A stretch of 64,000 nucleotides of DNA from JACVRW01 sp963820315 (GTDB lineage: Bacteria > Actinomycetota > Thermoleophilia > Solirubrobacterales > Thermoleophilaceae): positions 1-64,000 of the forward strand of contig CAWFZK010000021.1 in the NCBI GenBank assembly GCA_963820315.1, given 5' to 3'. A program made the translations under genes and the position numbers. Below the pieces are notes generated by a model, which had not been told where the DNA came from, did not search any database, and saw only the letters and a program-made list of their open reading frames with translations. Of this stretch, positions 8,692 to 20,205 are shown piece by piece. The first letter of the stretch is position 1. Each line of letters starts with the position of its first letter.

Positions 8692-9940
8692 CTAGTTCTT
8701 CGCCGCCGAGTACGGGTAGATGATGTTGCCGGACTTGAGCTCGTCGGGATAGAGCACGACCTTCTTGCCCGGCCCGCGGAACTGATCGATCCCGTTGCCC
8801 TGGATCTTCTGGTACTGGACCATCAGCGTGCGCGCCCTTGGCCCACTCGCCGTTCTTGCCGAACTTCACCTTGCCGACGATCGTGTTGAACTCGGTGGCG
8901 CGGATGTAGTCGGCGATCTTCTGCTGGTCGAGGCCCTTGGTGGCCTCGACGGCCTGGCCGAGGACCTGGCGATCGCGTACGAGTAGGGCGGCAGGTAGTA
9001 GCCGAGCGGATCGACGCCCGCCTTCTCGGCGCGCGCCTGGTACTCCTTCAGGAACTCCTTGACGCCGGGGATCGCGAGCATCGTGGGCTCGGGCGCCCAG
9101 AAGTCGTAGTTCACGATGCCGTTGAGGGCCGGGCCCATGCTGGTCATGACGCGTGGTGAACTGCAGCCCCACCATGCCGCCGCCGAAGATCTTGGGCTGG
9201 AGGCCGACCTCCTGCGCCGCCCGCAGCATGCCCACCGAGTCCGGCGGGTAGGACGCGACGAAGACGATGTCGGGGTTGGTGGCCTTGATGGCGCGCACGA
9301 TCGGCGTGTAGTCCACGGTGCTCGGCGGGTACGTCTTGTCGTAGACGGTCTTGAAGCCGAACTTCTTGATGAGCTCGCGCGCGCCGACCAGCGCGTTCTG
9401 CGGGTACTCGGCGTCGGCGCCGACGAGGCCACCGTCTGCGGCTTGGGGGTCTGCTTGGCGGCCAGCTCGAAGAAGCCGATCGGCGGTGCTGGTCTGCGGG
9501 ATCGGGCCCGGCCGGCTGGATCTGGAAGTAGTTCGGGTACTGGTACTTCTCGTTGTTGGCGAGGCCGAACATGCCGATGAGGGTCAGCTTGCGCTCGATC
9601 GCGATGGGCATGAGCGGCGCGATCAGGTTGGTGCCGTAGCCGGAGATGACGAGGTCGACCTTGTCGACGTCGAGCAGCTTCGTGTAGATGCCGGGCACGG
9701 TGGCCGGGTTGGTCTGGTCGTCGTAGAAGACCAGCTCCACCGGCCGGCCGAGGAGGCCGCCCTTCTTGTTGACGTCGTCCTGCCAGATCTGCATGGCCAG
9801 CAGCGCCGGCTTGCCGTTGGCGGAGAGCCCGCCGGTCAGCGCCATGCCGAAGCCGATCTTGATCGGGTCGGCGGCCCGGGCGACGAACGGCCCCGGCTCC
9901 CGCGAGCACGACGGCTCCGATGACGGCTCCGATCAGGATC
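8692..9940 (-). CDS. Liv-type periplasmic substrate-binding protein, truncated and frameshifted
   Basis: A periplasmic binding protein (peripla_BP_6 type) that would feed the permease. Pieces include DPIKIGFGMALTGGLSANGK, VELVFYDDQTNPATVPGIY, NPDIVFVASYPPDSVGMLRA and the end GNIIYPYSAAKN. Shifts fall near 9,880, 9,487, 9,430, 9,150, 8,975 and 8,836. The signal-peptide core (ILIGAVIGAVVLAGAG) is present, but the start codon and the positively charged N-region are lost, because other DNA begins near 9,940. It is the first gene of the reverse-strand operon that continues to the MFS gene. Confidence 0.75.
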
Positions 9941-9944
9941 CAGG
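9936..9944. other. Probable assembly joint between two genomes
   Basis: The reverse-strand binding-protein gene stops inside its signal peptide here, and the forward-strand pyrophosphorylase gene begins here in mid-protein. Two oppositely oriented genes losing their N-termini at the same point is not expected of natural gene order. GGATCC lies at 9936-9941. An imperfect direct repeat (ACGGCTCCGAT, twice) lies just to the left at 9911-9932. Confidence 0.75.
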
Positions 9945-10853
9945 GTGCCGAAGCTGCTCGCCGACGGCGGCGCGCCGGCGGAGTGGCCCGCCGACCCGGC
10001 GCTCGAGTGGGCGCCGCCCGGCCACGGGGACGTGTTCGCCTCGCTGGCCGCGACGGGCCTGCTCGCCGAGCTGCTGGAGCGCGGCTACGAGTATCTGTTC
10101 CTGTCGAACTCCGACAACCTCGGCGCGACGCTCGAACCGCGTGTGCTGGGCTGGTTGGCGAGCGAGGGCCTGCCCTTCGTCTCCGAGGTCGTCGACCGCA
10201 CCGAGAGCGACCGCAAGGGCGGCCACCTCGCGCGGCGGCGCTCGGACGGCGGCCTGCTGCTGCGCGAGACGGCGCAGGTCCCCGACGACGACCAGGCGGC
10301 CTTCGAGGACATCGAGGTCCACAGCTACTTCAACGCCAACAACATCTGGGTCAGCCTGCGCGCACTCGACGAGGCGCTCCGCGCCGGCGACGGGGTCCTC
10401 GAGCTGCCGATGATCGTCAACCGCAAGACGGTCGACCCCAGGGACTCGTCCTCGCCCGAGGTCGTCCAGCTCGAGACGGCGATGGGCGCGGCGATCGGCG
10501 CCTTCGAGGGCGCGGGCGCCGTGCACGTGCCGCGCGAGCGCTTCGTCCCCGTCAAGAAGACGAGCGACCTGCTCGTCGTCCGCTCGGACGCCTACCGGCT
10601 CGGCGAGGACTGGAACGTCCGGCTCGTCCCGGAGCGCGACGGCCGCCCGCCGCACGTCGAGCTCGATTCCGACTACTACAAGCTGGTCGGCGACTTCGAC
10701 GAGCGCTTCGCCGCGGGCCCGCCCTCGCTCGCCGCCTGCACGCGGCTCGAGGTCGAGGGCGATGTGAGCTTCGGTCGCGAGGTCGTCGTGCGCGGCAGCG
10801 TGCGCGTCGAGGGCCCGCGGCGGGTCGAGGACGGGACGCTGCTCGAGGGCTAG
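9942..10853 (+). CDS. UTP-glucose-1-phosphate uridylyltransferase, C-terminal two-thirds
   Basis: This makes UDP-glucose from UTP and glucose-1-phosphate and belongs to the eukaryote-type UDPGP family (pfam UDPGP), not to GalU. Visible are the active-site stretch LEWAPPGHGDVFASLA, the nucleotide-binding SNSDNLGATLEP, the lysine-bearing VPVKKTSDLLVVRSD and the C-terminal beta-helix-like repeats (VEGDVSFGREVVVRGSVRVE). Family members are about 450 residues; about 300 remain, so roughly the first 150 residues with the nucleotide-binding loop are missing. GTG 9945 is only the first start-like codon, not a natural start. The stop shares CTAG with the next gene. Confidence 0.85.
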   Translation, partial: RVPKLLADGGAPAEWPADPALEWAPPGHGDVFASLAATGLLAELLERGYEYLFLSNSDNLGATLEPRVLGWLASEGLPFVSEVVDRTESDRKGGHLARRRSDGGLLLRETAQVPDDDQAAFEDIEVHSYFNANNIWVSLRALDEALRAGDGVLELPMIVNRKTVDPRDSSSPEVVQLETAMGAAIGAFEGAGAVHVPRERFVPVKKTSDLLVVRSDAYRLGEDWNVRLVPERDGRPPHVELDSDYYKLVGDFDERFAAGPPSLAACTRLEVEGDVSFGREVVVRGSVRVEGPRRVEDGTLLEG

Positions 10854-11683
10854 CCGAGCGTGCGCGAGGCCTGGGCCGCCTCGAGCCGCTCGCGCCGGCG
10901 CTCCTCCTCCTCGGACTGGCTCAGCATCCGCACGAACAGCACGACGAGCACGAGCACGAGCGTCATCGACTGCTCGACCATCATGATCACGCCGCCGACG
11001 TTCTGGTCCTCGGTCGGGCTCAGGCCCCAGATGCGCGGCAGCGTCTCGTAGTACGGGTAGATCGGCGTGGAGGCCCAGGCGAGGTAGAGCCCGAGCGCGG
11101 CGAGGCCGCCCTTCGCCGCGGCGATGTACGCCACGGGCTGCATGCCGGTCAGCCGCCGGCGCATCGGCACCGGTTGGATCAGCGCCCACCAGAGCGCGAT
11201 CCCGGCCGCGAAGAAGCAGAGGTGCTCGAGCACGTGCAGCGGGGCGCTCTGCACGGCCGCGTCGTAGAGCGCGGGCACGTGCCAGAGGTACATCAGAACG
11301 AGCCAGAGGAGGAGGCCGGTGACCGGGCTCGCGAGCGGGCCGAGCGCGCGCTCGACGCGCGTCAGCCGGCGCGTGGCCGGCCGCATGATCACGCGCGAGA
11401 GGGCGAGCAGGAGCAGCAGCGGGGCGATGTCCCCGAGCAGCACGTGCTGGAGCATGTGCGCCGAGAACAGGTAGTCCTCGCCGAGCCGGTCGAGCGGCGA
11501 GACCAGCGCGATCAGGATCGCGATCGCGGCGCCGGTGAAGGCGACGGCCTCCTTGACGCCCGCCCCGCGGCCGCCGGCCTCGCGGCGCGCCGCCCTGAAG
11601 CGCCAGATGTAGATGCCCGCGAACAGCGCGAGCGGCGCCAGGATGGCGGGGTCGGGCAGCCAGTGCAGCTGGGGGTGATCCAC
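10850..11683 (-). CDS. CtaG/Caa3-type cytochrome c oxidase assembly membrane protein
   Basis: A polytopic membrane protein of the caa3_CtaG family, about 277 residues with seven or so helices. Family features visible are FSAHMLQHVLLGDIAPLLLL (the HMxQH motif), WHVPALYDAAVQ, LEHLCFFAAGIALWW and the C-terminal DQNVGGVIMMVEQS. Members take part in copper delivery or assembly of the caa3 oxidase in Gram-positive bacteria. The start is placed at GTG 11683, just before the first helix; GTG 11719 and 11728 are alternatives. It converges on the pyrophosphorylase with the two TAG stops sharing CTAG at 10850-10853. No oxidase genes are adjacent. Confidence 0.8.
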   Translation of the reverse strand: MDHPQLHWLPDPAILAPLALFAGIYIWRFRAARREAGGRGAGVKEAVAFTGAAIAILIALVSPLDRLGEDYLFSAHMLQHVLLGDIAPLLLLLALSRVIMRPATRRLTRVERALGPLASPVTGLLLWLVLMYLWHVPALYDAAVQSAPLHVLEHLCFFAAGIALWWALIQPVPMRRRLTGMQPVAYIAAAKGGLAALGLYLAWASTPIYPYYETLPRIWGLSPTEDQNVGGVIMMVEQSMTLVLVLVVLFVRMLSQSEEEERRRERLEAAQASRTLG

Positions 11684-11739
11684 GTCAAGGTCGCGGGATT
11701 GTCGCAGTGGGGTGCCCACGTGTAACACGGCTATCCGGC

Positions 11740-12363
11740 ATGGTCGGGACCGTGATCGCTCCACCTCTCTGTTGGGACTGCGGCGGCCCGACCCGCCGGC
11801 GCGAACCGCTCTGCACGACCTGCCGCGGGCAGCTGCGGAGGCTGTCTCAGGCGCCGGTGTGGCTCGGCGGCGTCAGCGCCTGGGCGCCGGTCGGGTACGA
11901 GGGCCCCGCCCGCGCGCTCGTGCGAGCGCTGAAGTTCCGCGGGGCGGTGGCCCTCAGCGACGCGATGGCGGCGCAGATCGCGGCGAACGCGCCGCCCGGG
12001 CTGCTGGCGCATGGGGGAGAGCTGGTGCCGGTGCCGCTCCATCCACGCCGTCAGCGGCGGCGCGGCTTCAACCAGGCGCGCGAGCTGGCATCCGCGCTCT
12101 CGGGGCGCACCGGGCTCGCGCTCACGGACTGCCTCGAGCGCGACGGGCCGGGCGGCACCCAGGTCGGCCGCGGCCGCCACGAGCGCCGCGCCGGGCCGGC
12201 CGGCGGCATGCGCCTGCGGGCGGAGCGGGCGCCGCGCCGGGCCGTGCTCGTGGACGACGTCGTCACAACAGGCGGCACGCTCGGCGCCTGCGCGGCGGCG
12301 CTGCGCGCGGGCGGGTGCAGGGAGATCGCGGCGGTGGCGTTCGCGCGGACGCTGGGGCGCTAG
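11740..12363 (+). CDS. comF: ComF family phosphoribosyltransferase-like protein
   Basis: It has the ComF layout: an N-terminal zinc ribbon (CWDCGG ... CTTC, two CxxC knuckles), a middle ALKFRG motif, then RRGFNQARELA and the phosphoribosyltransferase PRPP loop AVLVDDVVTTGGTLG near the C-terminus. ComF proteins are linked to DNA uptake in competent bacteria, but are widespread and perhaps act more generally in DNA or nucleotide metabolism. ATG 11740 gives 207 residues; a GTG four codons later is possible. It is followed by hpf on the same strand after 89 bases. Confidence 0.85.
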   Translation: MVGTVIAPPLCWDCGGPTRRREPLCTTCRGQLRRLSQAPVWLGGVSAWAPVGYEGPARALVRALKFRGAVALSDAMAAQIAANAPPGLLAHGGELVPVPLHPRRQRRRGFNQARELASALSGRTGLALTDCLERDGPGGTQVGRGRHERRAGPAGGMRLRAERAPRRAVLVDDVVTTGGTLGACAAALRAGGCREIAAVAFARTLGR

Positions 12364-12452
12364 CGCGATGTGGTCGCAAGTTGCCCGGTTCGCTCTGGAA
12401 AGCCGCGTACATGCGCTCTACCATCGGCATCCCGACCACCCCAGGAGGGCAG

Positions 12453-12797
12453 ATGCGCATCCAGGTGAAGGGCCGCAACGGCGCCACCGTCGACGAGGAG
12501 CTCCTCTCGCGCTTGGAGAAGAAGCTCGCAAAGGTCGGCCGCCAGGTCTCACCGGTCGCTGTGGTGGACGTCCAGCTGAGCGAGGAGCCCAACGCCGGCA
12601 CCGGGGATACGCAGGTCGCGGAGGCCACGCTGCAGCTCAAGGGCACGACCCTGCGCGCGCGCGAGAGCTCGACAGACATGGGCCGCTCGATCAACCTGAT
12701 GGTGGACGACCTGGCGCGCCAGGTGAAGAAGCATCGGGACAAGCGCCGCGGGCGTCGCGAGGCGCAGAAGGCAGGGCAGCAGCCGCACCCCGCCTGA
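12453..12797 (+). CDS. hpf: Ribosome hibernation-promoting factor, short form
   Basis: A 114-residue HPF/RaiA-domain protein (S30AE family) that binds the small ribosomal subunit under starvation. It starts MRIQVKGRNGATVDEELLSR and shows the beta-alpha-beta-beta-beta-alpha order, ending in a basic helix (VKKHRDKRRGRREAQK) where the ribosome contacts lie. It lacks the C-terminal dimerisation domain of long HPF. The ATG is preceded by AGGAGGG at good spacing. Its place directly upstream of secA is common in actinobacteria and Firmicutes. Confidence 0.85.
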   Translation: MRIQVKGRNGATVDEELLSRLEKKLAKVGRQVSPVAVVDVQLSEEPNAGTGDTQVAEATLQLKGTTLRARESSTDMGRSINLMVDDLARQVKKHRDKRRGRREAQKAGQQPHPA

Positions 12798-12848
12798 CCC
12801 GCTCCCGTTCGGCTTCCCGAGCGGGATCGGCGAGCCCGAGAGCCTTGC

Positions 12849-12854
12849 TACCGT
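12849..12854 (+). promoter_or_regulatory. Putative -10 box for secA
   Basis: TACCGT ends 7 bases before the secA ATG (12862). If used, transcription would start at or near the start codon (leaderless mRNA). No clear -35 element is seen. Confidence 0.35.
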
Positions 12855-12861
12855 AGCTCGA

Positions 12862-15731
<2,870 letters not shown>

Positions 15732-15742
<11 letters not shown>

Positions 15743-16842
15743 CGACGCCAGTGGCCTCCGCGACCAGCTGAAGCTGCTCGCGGACTACCTTTGACCCAGC
15801 TGCGCTGGAAGCTCGGGTAGCCGAGCTCGAGGGCGAGATGCAGGCGCCCGGCTTCTGGGACGACCAGGAGCGGGCGAGCTCGGTGTCCTCTGAGCACGCC
15901 GCGGTCTCGCGCCGGCTCGAGACCTACCGCTCGCTCGAGCGCGACATCGAGGACCTCGAGGCGCTCGAGGAGATGGCCGCCGAGGACGAGTCGATCGCGG
16001 CGGAGCTCGAGGAGCAGCGCGCCTCGATCGTCGCGCGGCTCGGCGAGCTCGAGGAGGCGCGCCTGTTCAGCGGCGAGTACGACTCCGGCGACGCCGTCGT
16101 CACGGTCAACGCAGGCGCGGGTGGCACCGACTCGCAGGACTGGGCCGAGATGCTGCTGCGCATGGAGATGCGCTGGGCCGAGCGGCGCGGCATGAAGGTC
16201 GACCTGAAGGAGGCCTCGGCGGGGGAGGAGGCGGGCATCAAGTCGGCCTCGTTCATCGCGCGGGGCGACAACGCCTACGGGCTGTTCTCGGCGGAGAAGG
16301 GCGTCCACCGGCTGGTGCGCATCTCGCCGTTCGACTCGCAGTCGCGCCGCCACACCGCCTTCGCGGGCGTGGAGGTGGCGCCGCTCGTCGAGGACTCGGT
16401 CGACGTCGAGATCGAGCCCGACGACATCCAGATCGACACCTACCGCGCCTCGGGTGCCGGGGGCCAGCACGTCAACAAGACCGACTCCGCGGTGCGCATC
16501 ACCCATCGGCCGAGCGGCATCGTCGTGCAGTGCCAGAACGAGCGCTCGCAGTCTTCGAACCGCGACACCGCGATGAAGATGCTCCGCGCCAAGCTGATCG
16601 AGCTCGAGGAGCGCCGGCGCCAGGAGGCGCTTGCGAAGGAGAGGGGCGAGGCCCAGGACGTCGGCTGGGGCTCACAGATCCGCAGCTACGTCCTGCACCC
16701 GTACACGATGGTCAAGGACCACCGCACGAACGTCGAGGCGGGCAACGCCCAGGGCGTGCTCGACGGAGACCTCGACGAGTTCGTGCGCGCGGAGCTGCTG
16801 CGGCGGGCGGGCAACCACCGCGGCAACGGCGCGGCCGCCTAG
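15732..16842 (+). CDS. prfB: Peptide chain release factor 2 with programmed frameshift
   Basis: RF2 reads UGA and UAA stops. The gene starts at ATG 15732 inside the end of secA. After codon 20 (MAPNDASGLRDQLKLLADYL) an in-frame CTT TGA C occurs at 15789-15795. A +1 shift there gives DPAALEARVAELEGE and the full RF2 body, 369 residues in all. The stop-recognition tripeptide SPF is in VRISPFDSQSRRH and the peptidyl-transfer motif in RASGAGGQHVNKTDSAVR. The CTT-TGA-C site is the textbook autoregulatory shift, used when RF2 is scarce. The usual AGGGGG stimulator three bases before CTT is absent here. Confidence 0.92.
15789..15795 (+). promoter_or_regulatory. prfB +1 recoding site
   Basis: CTT TGA C. 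Slippage of the ribosome on CTT into TTG-frame reading skips the UGA and feeds back on RF2 level. The three codons before CTT are GCG GAC TAC, with no Shine-Dalgarno-like AGGGGG. Confidence 0.85.
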
Positions 16843-16853
16843 CCTCGGGGCGC

Positions 16854-17745
16854 GTGGCCTCCCGGCCGGTCCTCCGCGCAGGGGCGACGATCGCCTGCGT
16901 CGCGCCCGCCTCGCCCGCCTACGACCGTGAGCGCGTGAGTGCGGGGCTGGCGGCGCTCGAGGCGCAGGGTTACAACCCCATCGCTCCCGCCGACCGCCGC
17001 GACGGCCACCTCGCCGGCAGCGCCGAGGAGCGCGCCCGCGAGCTCGAGGAGGCGTTCGCCGATCCGGCGGTCGACGCCGTGATGTGCGTGCGCGGCGGCT
17101 ACGGCTCCGGTCAGCTGCTGCCGCTCATCGACCTCGCGCGGCTCGCCGCCGCCGGCAAGCCGCTGATCGGGATGTCGGACATCACCCACCTGCAGGTGCC
17201 GCTCGCGGCGGCCGGAGGGGCGTGTCTGTGGGGGCCGATGCTGCTCAAGCACGGCAGCGCGAGCGAGTACACCGCCACGAGCTTTCACCAGGCTGTGAGC
17301 GGCGAGCCCTACAGCGTCCGCGCGGCCGACACCCCGGTCGTGACGATCGTGCCGGGCGCGCTGCGCGCTCCGCTCACCGGCGGCACGACATCGGTCCTGT
17401 GCGCCACGCTGGGGACGCCCTGGGAGCTCGACAGCGACGGCCGGCTGCTGCTGCTCGAGGACGTCTGCGAGGAGCCCTACCGCATCGATCGCCTGCTCAC
17501 CCAGCTGGGCCAGGCGGGCAAGCTCGCCGCGGCGGCGGGCTTCGTCGTCTCGGAGCACCACGACTGCGCGCCGCGGCGCCCGGAGCGCTCGCAATCGCTG
17601 ATGGAGGTGCTGCGCCGCCACCTGGAGCCGCTCGGAAAGCCGTGCCTGTACGGCTTGCCGCTCGGCCACGGCGAGCACCTCGCGACGCGTGCCGCTCGGC
17701 GTGCCGGTGGAGCTGGACGCCGACGAGGGCGTCCTGACGATCTAG
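16854..17745 (+). CDS. LD-carboxypeptidase (S66), frameshift near the end
   Basis: A peptidase family S66 enzyme (LdcA/microcin C7 immunity type), which trims the terminal D-alanine from muropeptide tetrapeptides during peptidoglycan recycling. The catalytic serine is in IGMSDITHLQ (usually GYSD), the glutamate in LLEDVCEEPYRIDR and the histidine in GLPLGHGEH. GTG 16854 gives about 296 residues. The last 20 codons need removal of one base near 17,687, after which the end is VPVELDADEGVLTI. The stop shares CTAG with the convergent GroES-like gene. Confidence 0.85.
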
Positions 17746-18092
17746 CCGTCCTCCTCCTCGAACGCGCGCATCGCGCCCTCGCCTGGTTCCCGGAGCTCCT
17801 CGAGGACGCCCAGCAGCTGGCCGACGCGACAGACGAGCAGGCGCTCCTCCTCGACCTCGACCCAGACACCGGCGGCGGCCGGGAAGACCACGTGGTCGCC
17901 CGGCGCGACGGGCATCTTCACGCCCACGGATCCCCACCAGTCGAGCCCCGGGCCGACCGCCAGCACGATGCCGTGCTGGGGAGGGGTCTGGTGCTCGCCG
18001 GGTGGCAGCACGAGTCCCGAGCGCCGAATGCGATCGGGCTCGAGCTCCTTGATGACGATCTGGTCGAAGAGCGGTCGGAGCTGCTGCTTCAC
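17742..18092 (-). CDS. GroES-like co-chaperonin, divergent
   Basis: A 116-residue protein whose first 95 residues align by eye with Cpn10: LRPLFDQIVIKELEP, SGLVLPPGE, HGIVLAVGPG, PVAPGDHVVFPAAAGVWVEV and a final strand with LLVCRVGQLLGVLEEL. It has an acidic extension of about 20 residues (EPGEGAMRAFEEEDG). The mobile-loop region differs from standard GroES, and no groEL lies nearby, so it may serve a different chaperonin copy or have another role. GTG 18092 follows a possible -10 box (TATCGT on the reverse strand) by 8 bases. Confidence 0.7.
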   Translation of the reverse strand: MKQQLRPLFDQIVIKELEPDRIRRSGLVLPPGEHQTPPQHGIVLAVGPGLDWWGSVGVKMPVAPGDHVVFPAAAGVWVEVEEERLLVCRVGQLLGVLEELREPGEGAMRAFEEEDG

Positions 18093-18120
18093 GTGTCCAA
18101 ACGATAGATGGGCCGGTCCC

Positions 18121-18126
18121 TAGGAT
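18121..18126 (+). promoter_or_regulatory. Putative -10 box for ftsH
   Basis: TAGGAT lies 6 bases before the ftsH ATG (18133), in a 40-base divergent gap shared with the GroES-like gene. The spacing suggests a leaderless transcript. No convincing -35 is visible. Confidence 0.4.
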
Positions 18127-18132
18127 TGGGGC

Positions 18133-20109
18133 ATGGCAGAGCGCCCCCCGGACCCGCGCACTCCGCCGCCGCCCCAGCAGGGCGGTAAGGAGAGGCAGGG
18201 CTGGCGCGTGGCGCCGGCGCCCGACGGCCGCGGTGCCAAGCCGGAGCGGCCGCCGATGATCCCGTGGAGCCCGCGCCGCTTCATCGTGATCCTGATCGGG
18301 CTGTTCGTCCTGAACTGGGCGCTCGTGCAGATCTTCGCGCCGGCCGAGAAGGAGATCCGCGTGCCCTACACGCCGACCTTCCTGAACCAGCTGCGCGGGG
18401 ACAACGTCAAGGAGATCTCGTCGACCGGCGAGACGCTCCAGGGCGAGTTCAAGAAGGACGTGAAATACGAGGACGAGTCCGCCAAGCGCTTCGAAACCGA
18501 GGTGCCGACCTTCGCCGACGAGGAGCAGCTCGCGAACCTGCTCGAGGAGCACGACGTCGTCGTCAACGCGAAGCCGCCGGGCAGCCGCTCGCTGCTCGAG
18601 ACGATCCTGTTCAGCTTCGGCCCGACGATCCTGCTCGTCGCGCTCTTCATCTGGCTGTTCCGGCGGGCCGCCTCCGCCGGTTCCGGCGGCGGCGTGCTCG
18701 GCCAGTTCGGGCGCTCGCGCGCCCGCCGCGTCGAGGGCGAGACGCAGACGGTGACCTTCGAGGACGTCGCCGGCATCGACGAGGCCGAGAACGAGCTGGT
18801 CGAGGTGGTCGACTTCCTGCGCCATCCGGACAAGTACCGCAAGCTCGGAGCGCGCATCCCGCGCGGCGTGCTGCTGTCGGGCCTGCCCGGCACCGGCAAG
18901 ACGCTGCTGGCGCGCGCGGTGGCGGGCGAGGCCGGGGTCCCCTACTTCTCGGCATCGGCGTCCGAGTTCATCGAGGCGATCGTCGGCATCGGCGCCTCGC
19001 GTGTGCGCGACCTCTTCAAGCAGGCCAAGGAGGCCGCCCCGGCGATCATCTTCATCGACGAGCTCGACGCGATCGGTCGCTCCCGTGGCGGCAGCGGCGG
19101 CTCGCTCGGCGGCCACGACGAGCGCGAGCAGACGCTGAATCAGATCCTCACCGAGATGGACGGCTTCGACACGAGCGACAGCGTCATCGTGCTGGGCGCG
19201 ACCAACCGGCCGGACGTGCTCGATCCCGCGCTGCTGCGGCCGGGCCGCTTCGACCGCCGCGTGGCGGTGCAGCCGCCCGACTCGAAGGGACGCGAGCTGA
19301 TCCTGCGCGTGCACACGCGCTCGGTGCCGCTCGCCGACGACGTCGACCTCGAGCGGCTCGCCTCGACGACACCGGGCATGGTCGGCGCGGATCTCGCCAA
19401 CCTCGTCAACGAGGCGGCGCTGCTCGCCGCCCGGCGTGGCCACGAGAAGGTCCAGCCCGCCGACTTCACCGACGCGCTCGAGAAGATCGTGCTCGGCGCC
19501 GAGCGCAAGATCGTGATCGGTCAGGACGACCGGCGCCGCATCGCGTACCACGAGGGCGGCCACGCCATCGTCGGCATGCTCACCCCGGGCGCGGACCCGG
19601 TCCGCAAGGTGTCGATCATCCCGCGCGGCCAGGCACTCGGTGTGACGCTCTCGACCCCGGACGACGACCGCTTCAACCTCTCCGAGGGCGAGCTGCGAGC
19701 CAAGATCCGGGTCGCGCTCGGCGGTCGTGTGGCCGAGGAGGTGGTGTTCGGCGACATCACGACGGGCGCGGAGTCCGACATCCAGCAGGTCACCATGATC
19801 GCGCGCGGCATGGTCGAGCGCTGGGGCATGAGCGAGAAGGTCGGGTTCCTGACCGTCACCCCGCAGAACGGGCGCAGCGCGCTGCTGCCCGGCGCCGACC
19901 CGGTCTCCGAGGCGACTCAGGAGCTGATCGACGCCGAGGTCCGGCGGATCGTGGACGAGGAGCACGAGGCGACGACGACGGTCGTCAGCGAGAACCGCGA
20001 CAAGCTCGAAGACCTCGCCGAGGCGCTCCTCGAGCGCGAGACGCTCGACGAGGTCGACGCCTACGCAGTGGCCGGCATCGACCGCCGGCCCGTACCGGCA
20101 CCCGCCTAG
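18133..20109 (+). CDS. ftsH: ATP-dependent membrane zinc protease FtsH, divergent
   Basis: A 658-residue AAA+ protease. Order: proline-rich cytoplasmic N-tail, helix RRFIVILIGLFVLNWALV (about 50-67), periplasmic domain, second helix ILFSFGPTILLVALFIWLF, AAA domain, peptidase domain. Walker A is GLPGTGKT (usually GPPGTGKT), Walker B IIFIDELDAIG, second region of homology ATNRPDVLDPALLRPGRFDR. The zinc site is HEGGH (usually HEAGH). The central-pore loop reads EAIVGIGASRVRD where most FtsH have the aromatic MFVGVGASRVRD. The overall length and order are normal. It may be one of several FtsH paralogues, which actinobacteria of this group often carry. Confidence 0.88.
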   Translation: MAERPPDPRTPPPPQQGGKERQGWRVAPAPDGRGAKPERPPMIPWSPRRFIVILIGLFVLNWALVQIFAPAEKEIRVPYTPTFLNQLRGDNVKEISSTGETLQGEFKKDVKYEDESAKRFETEVPTFADEEQLANLLEEHDVVVNAKPPGSRSLLETILFSFGPTILLVALFIWLFRRAASAGSGGGVLGQFGRSRARRVEGETQTVTFEDVAGIDEAENELVEVVDFLRHPDKYRKLGARIPRGVLLSGLPGTGKTLLARAVAGEAGVPYFSASASEFIEAIVGIGASRVRDLFKQAKEAAPAIIFIDELDAIGRSRGGSGGSLGGHDEREQTLNQILTEMDGFDTSDSVIVLGATNRPDVLDPALLRPGRFDRRVAVQPPDSKGRELILRVHTRSVPLADDVDLERLASTTPGMVGADLANLVNEAALLAARRGHEKVQPADFTDALEKIVLGAERKIVIGQDDRRRIAYHEGGHAIVGMLTPGADPVRKVSIIPRGQALGVTLSTPDDDRFNLSEGELRAKIRVALGGRVAEEVVFGDITTGAESDIQQVTMIARGMVERWGMSEKVGFLTVTPQNGRSALLPGADPVSEATQELIDAEVRRIVDEEHEATTTVVSENRDKLEDLAEALLERETLDEVDAYAVAGIDRRPVPAPA

Positions 20110-20125
20110 CCGGGGAAAGCCCGGC
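20109..20125 (+). terminator. Hairpin after ftsH
   Basis: GCCGGG and CCCGGC form a 6-bp stem with a 5-base loop beginning at the last base of the ftsH stop. No T-run follows, so termination strength is uncertain. Confidence 0.4.
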
Positions 20126-20168
20126 GCTCGAAACGGAGCCGGTTTCCGGCGCGTCATGTTGTCGCTGC

Positions 20169-20198
20169 TTGACATGTGACCATTTAGTCACCTATTAT
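20169..20198 (+). promoter_or_regulatory. Consensus promoter with palindromic operator for arsR
   Basis: TTGACA (20169-20174), an 18-base spacer and TATTAT (20193-20198), close to the sigma-70 consensus. The spacer holds the inverted repeat GTGAC-N6-GTCAC (20176-20191), placed to block RNA polymerase. The GTG start follows the -10 by 7 bases, so the mRNA would be leaderless. Confidence 0.7.
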
Positions 20199-20205
20199 CT
20201 ACGGC

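Noticed and set aside
9936..9941. GGATCC at the joint as a cloning scar
   Set aside because: A six-base site occurs often by chance in such sequence; there is no vector sequence around it.
17497..20175. 892-residue reverse frame opposite ftsH
   Set aside because: Antisense shadow; it also overlaps the GroES-like gene in another frame.
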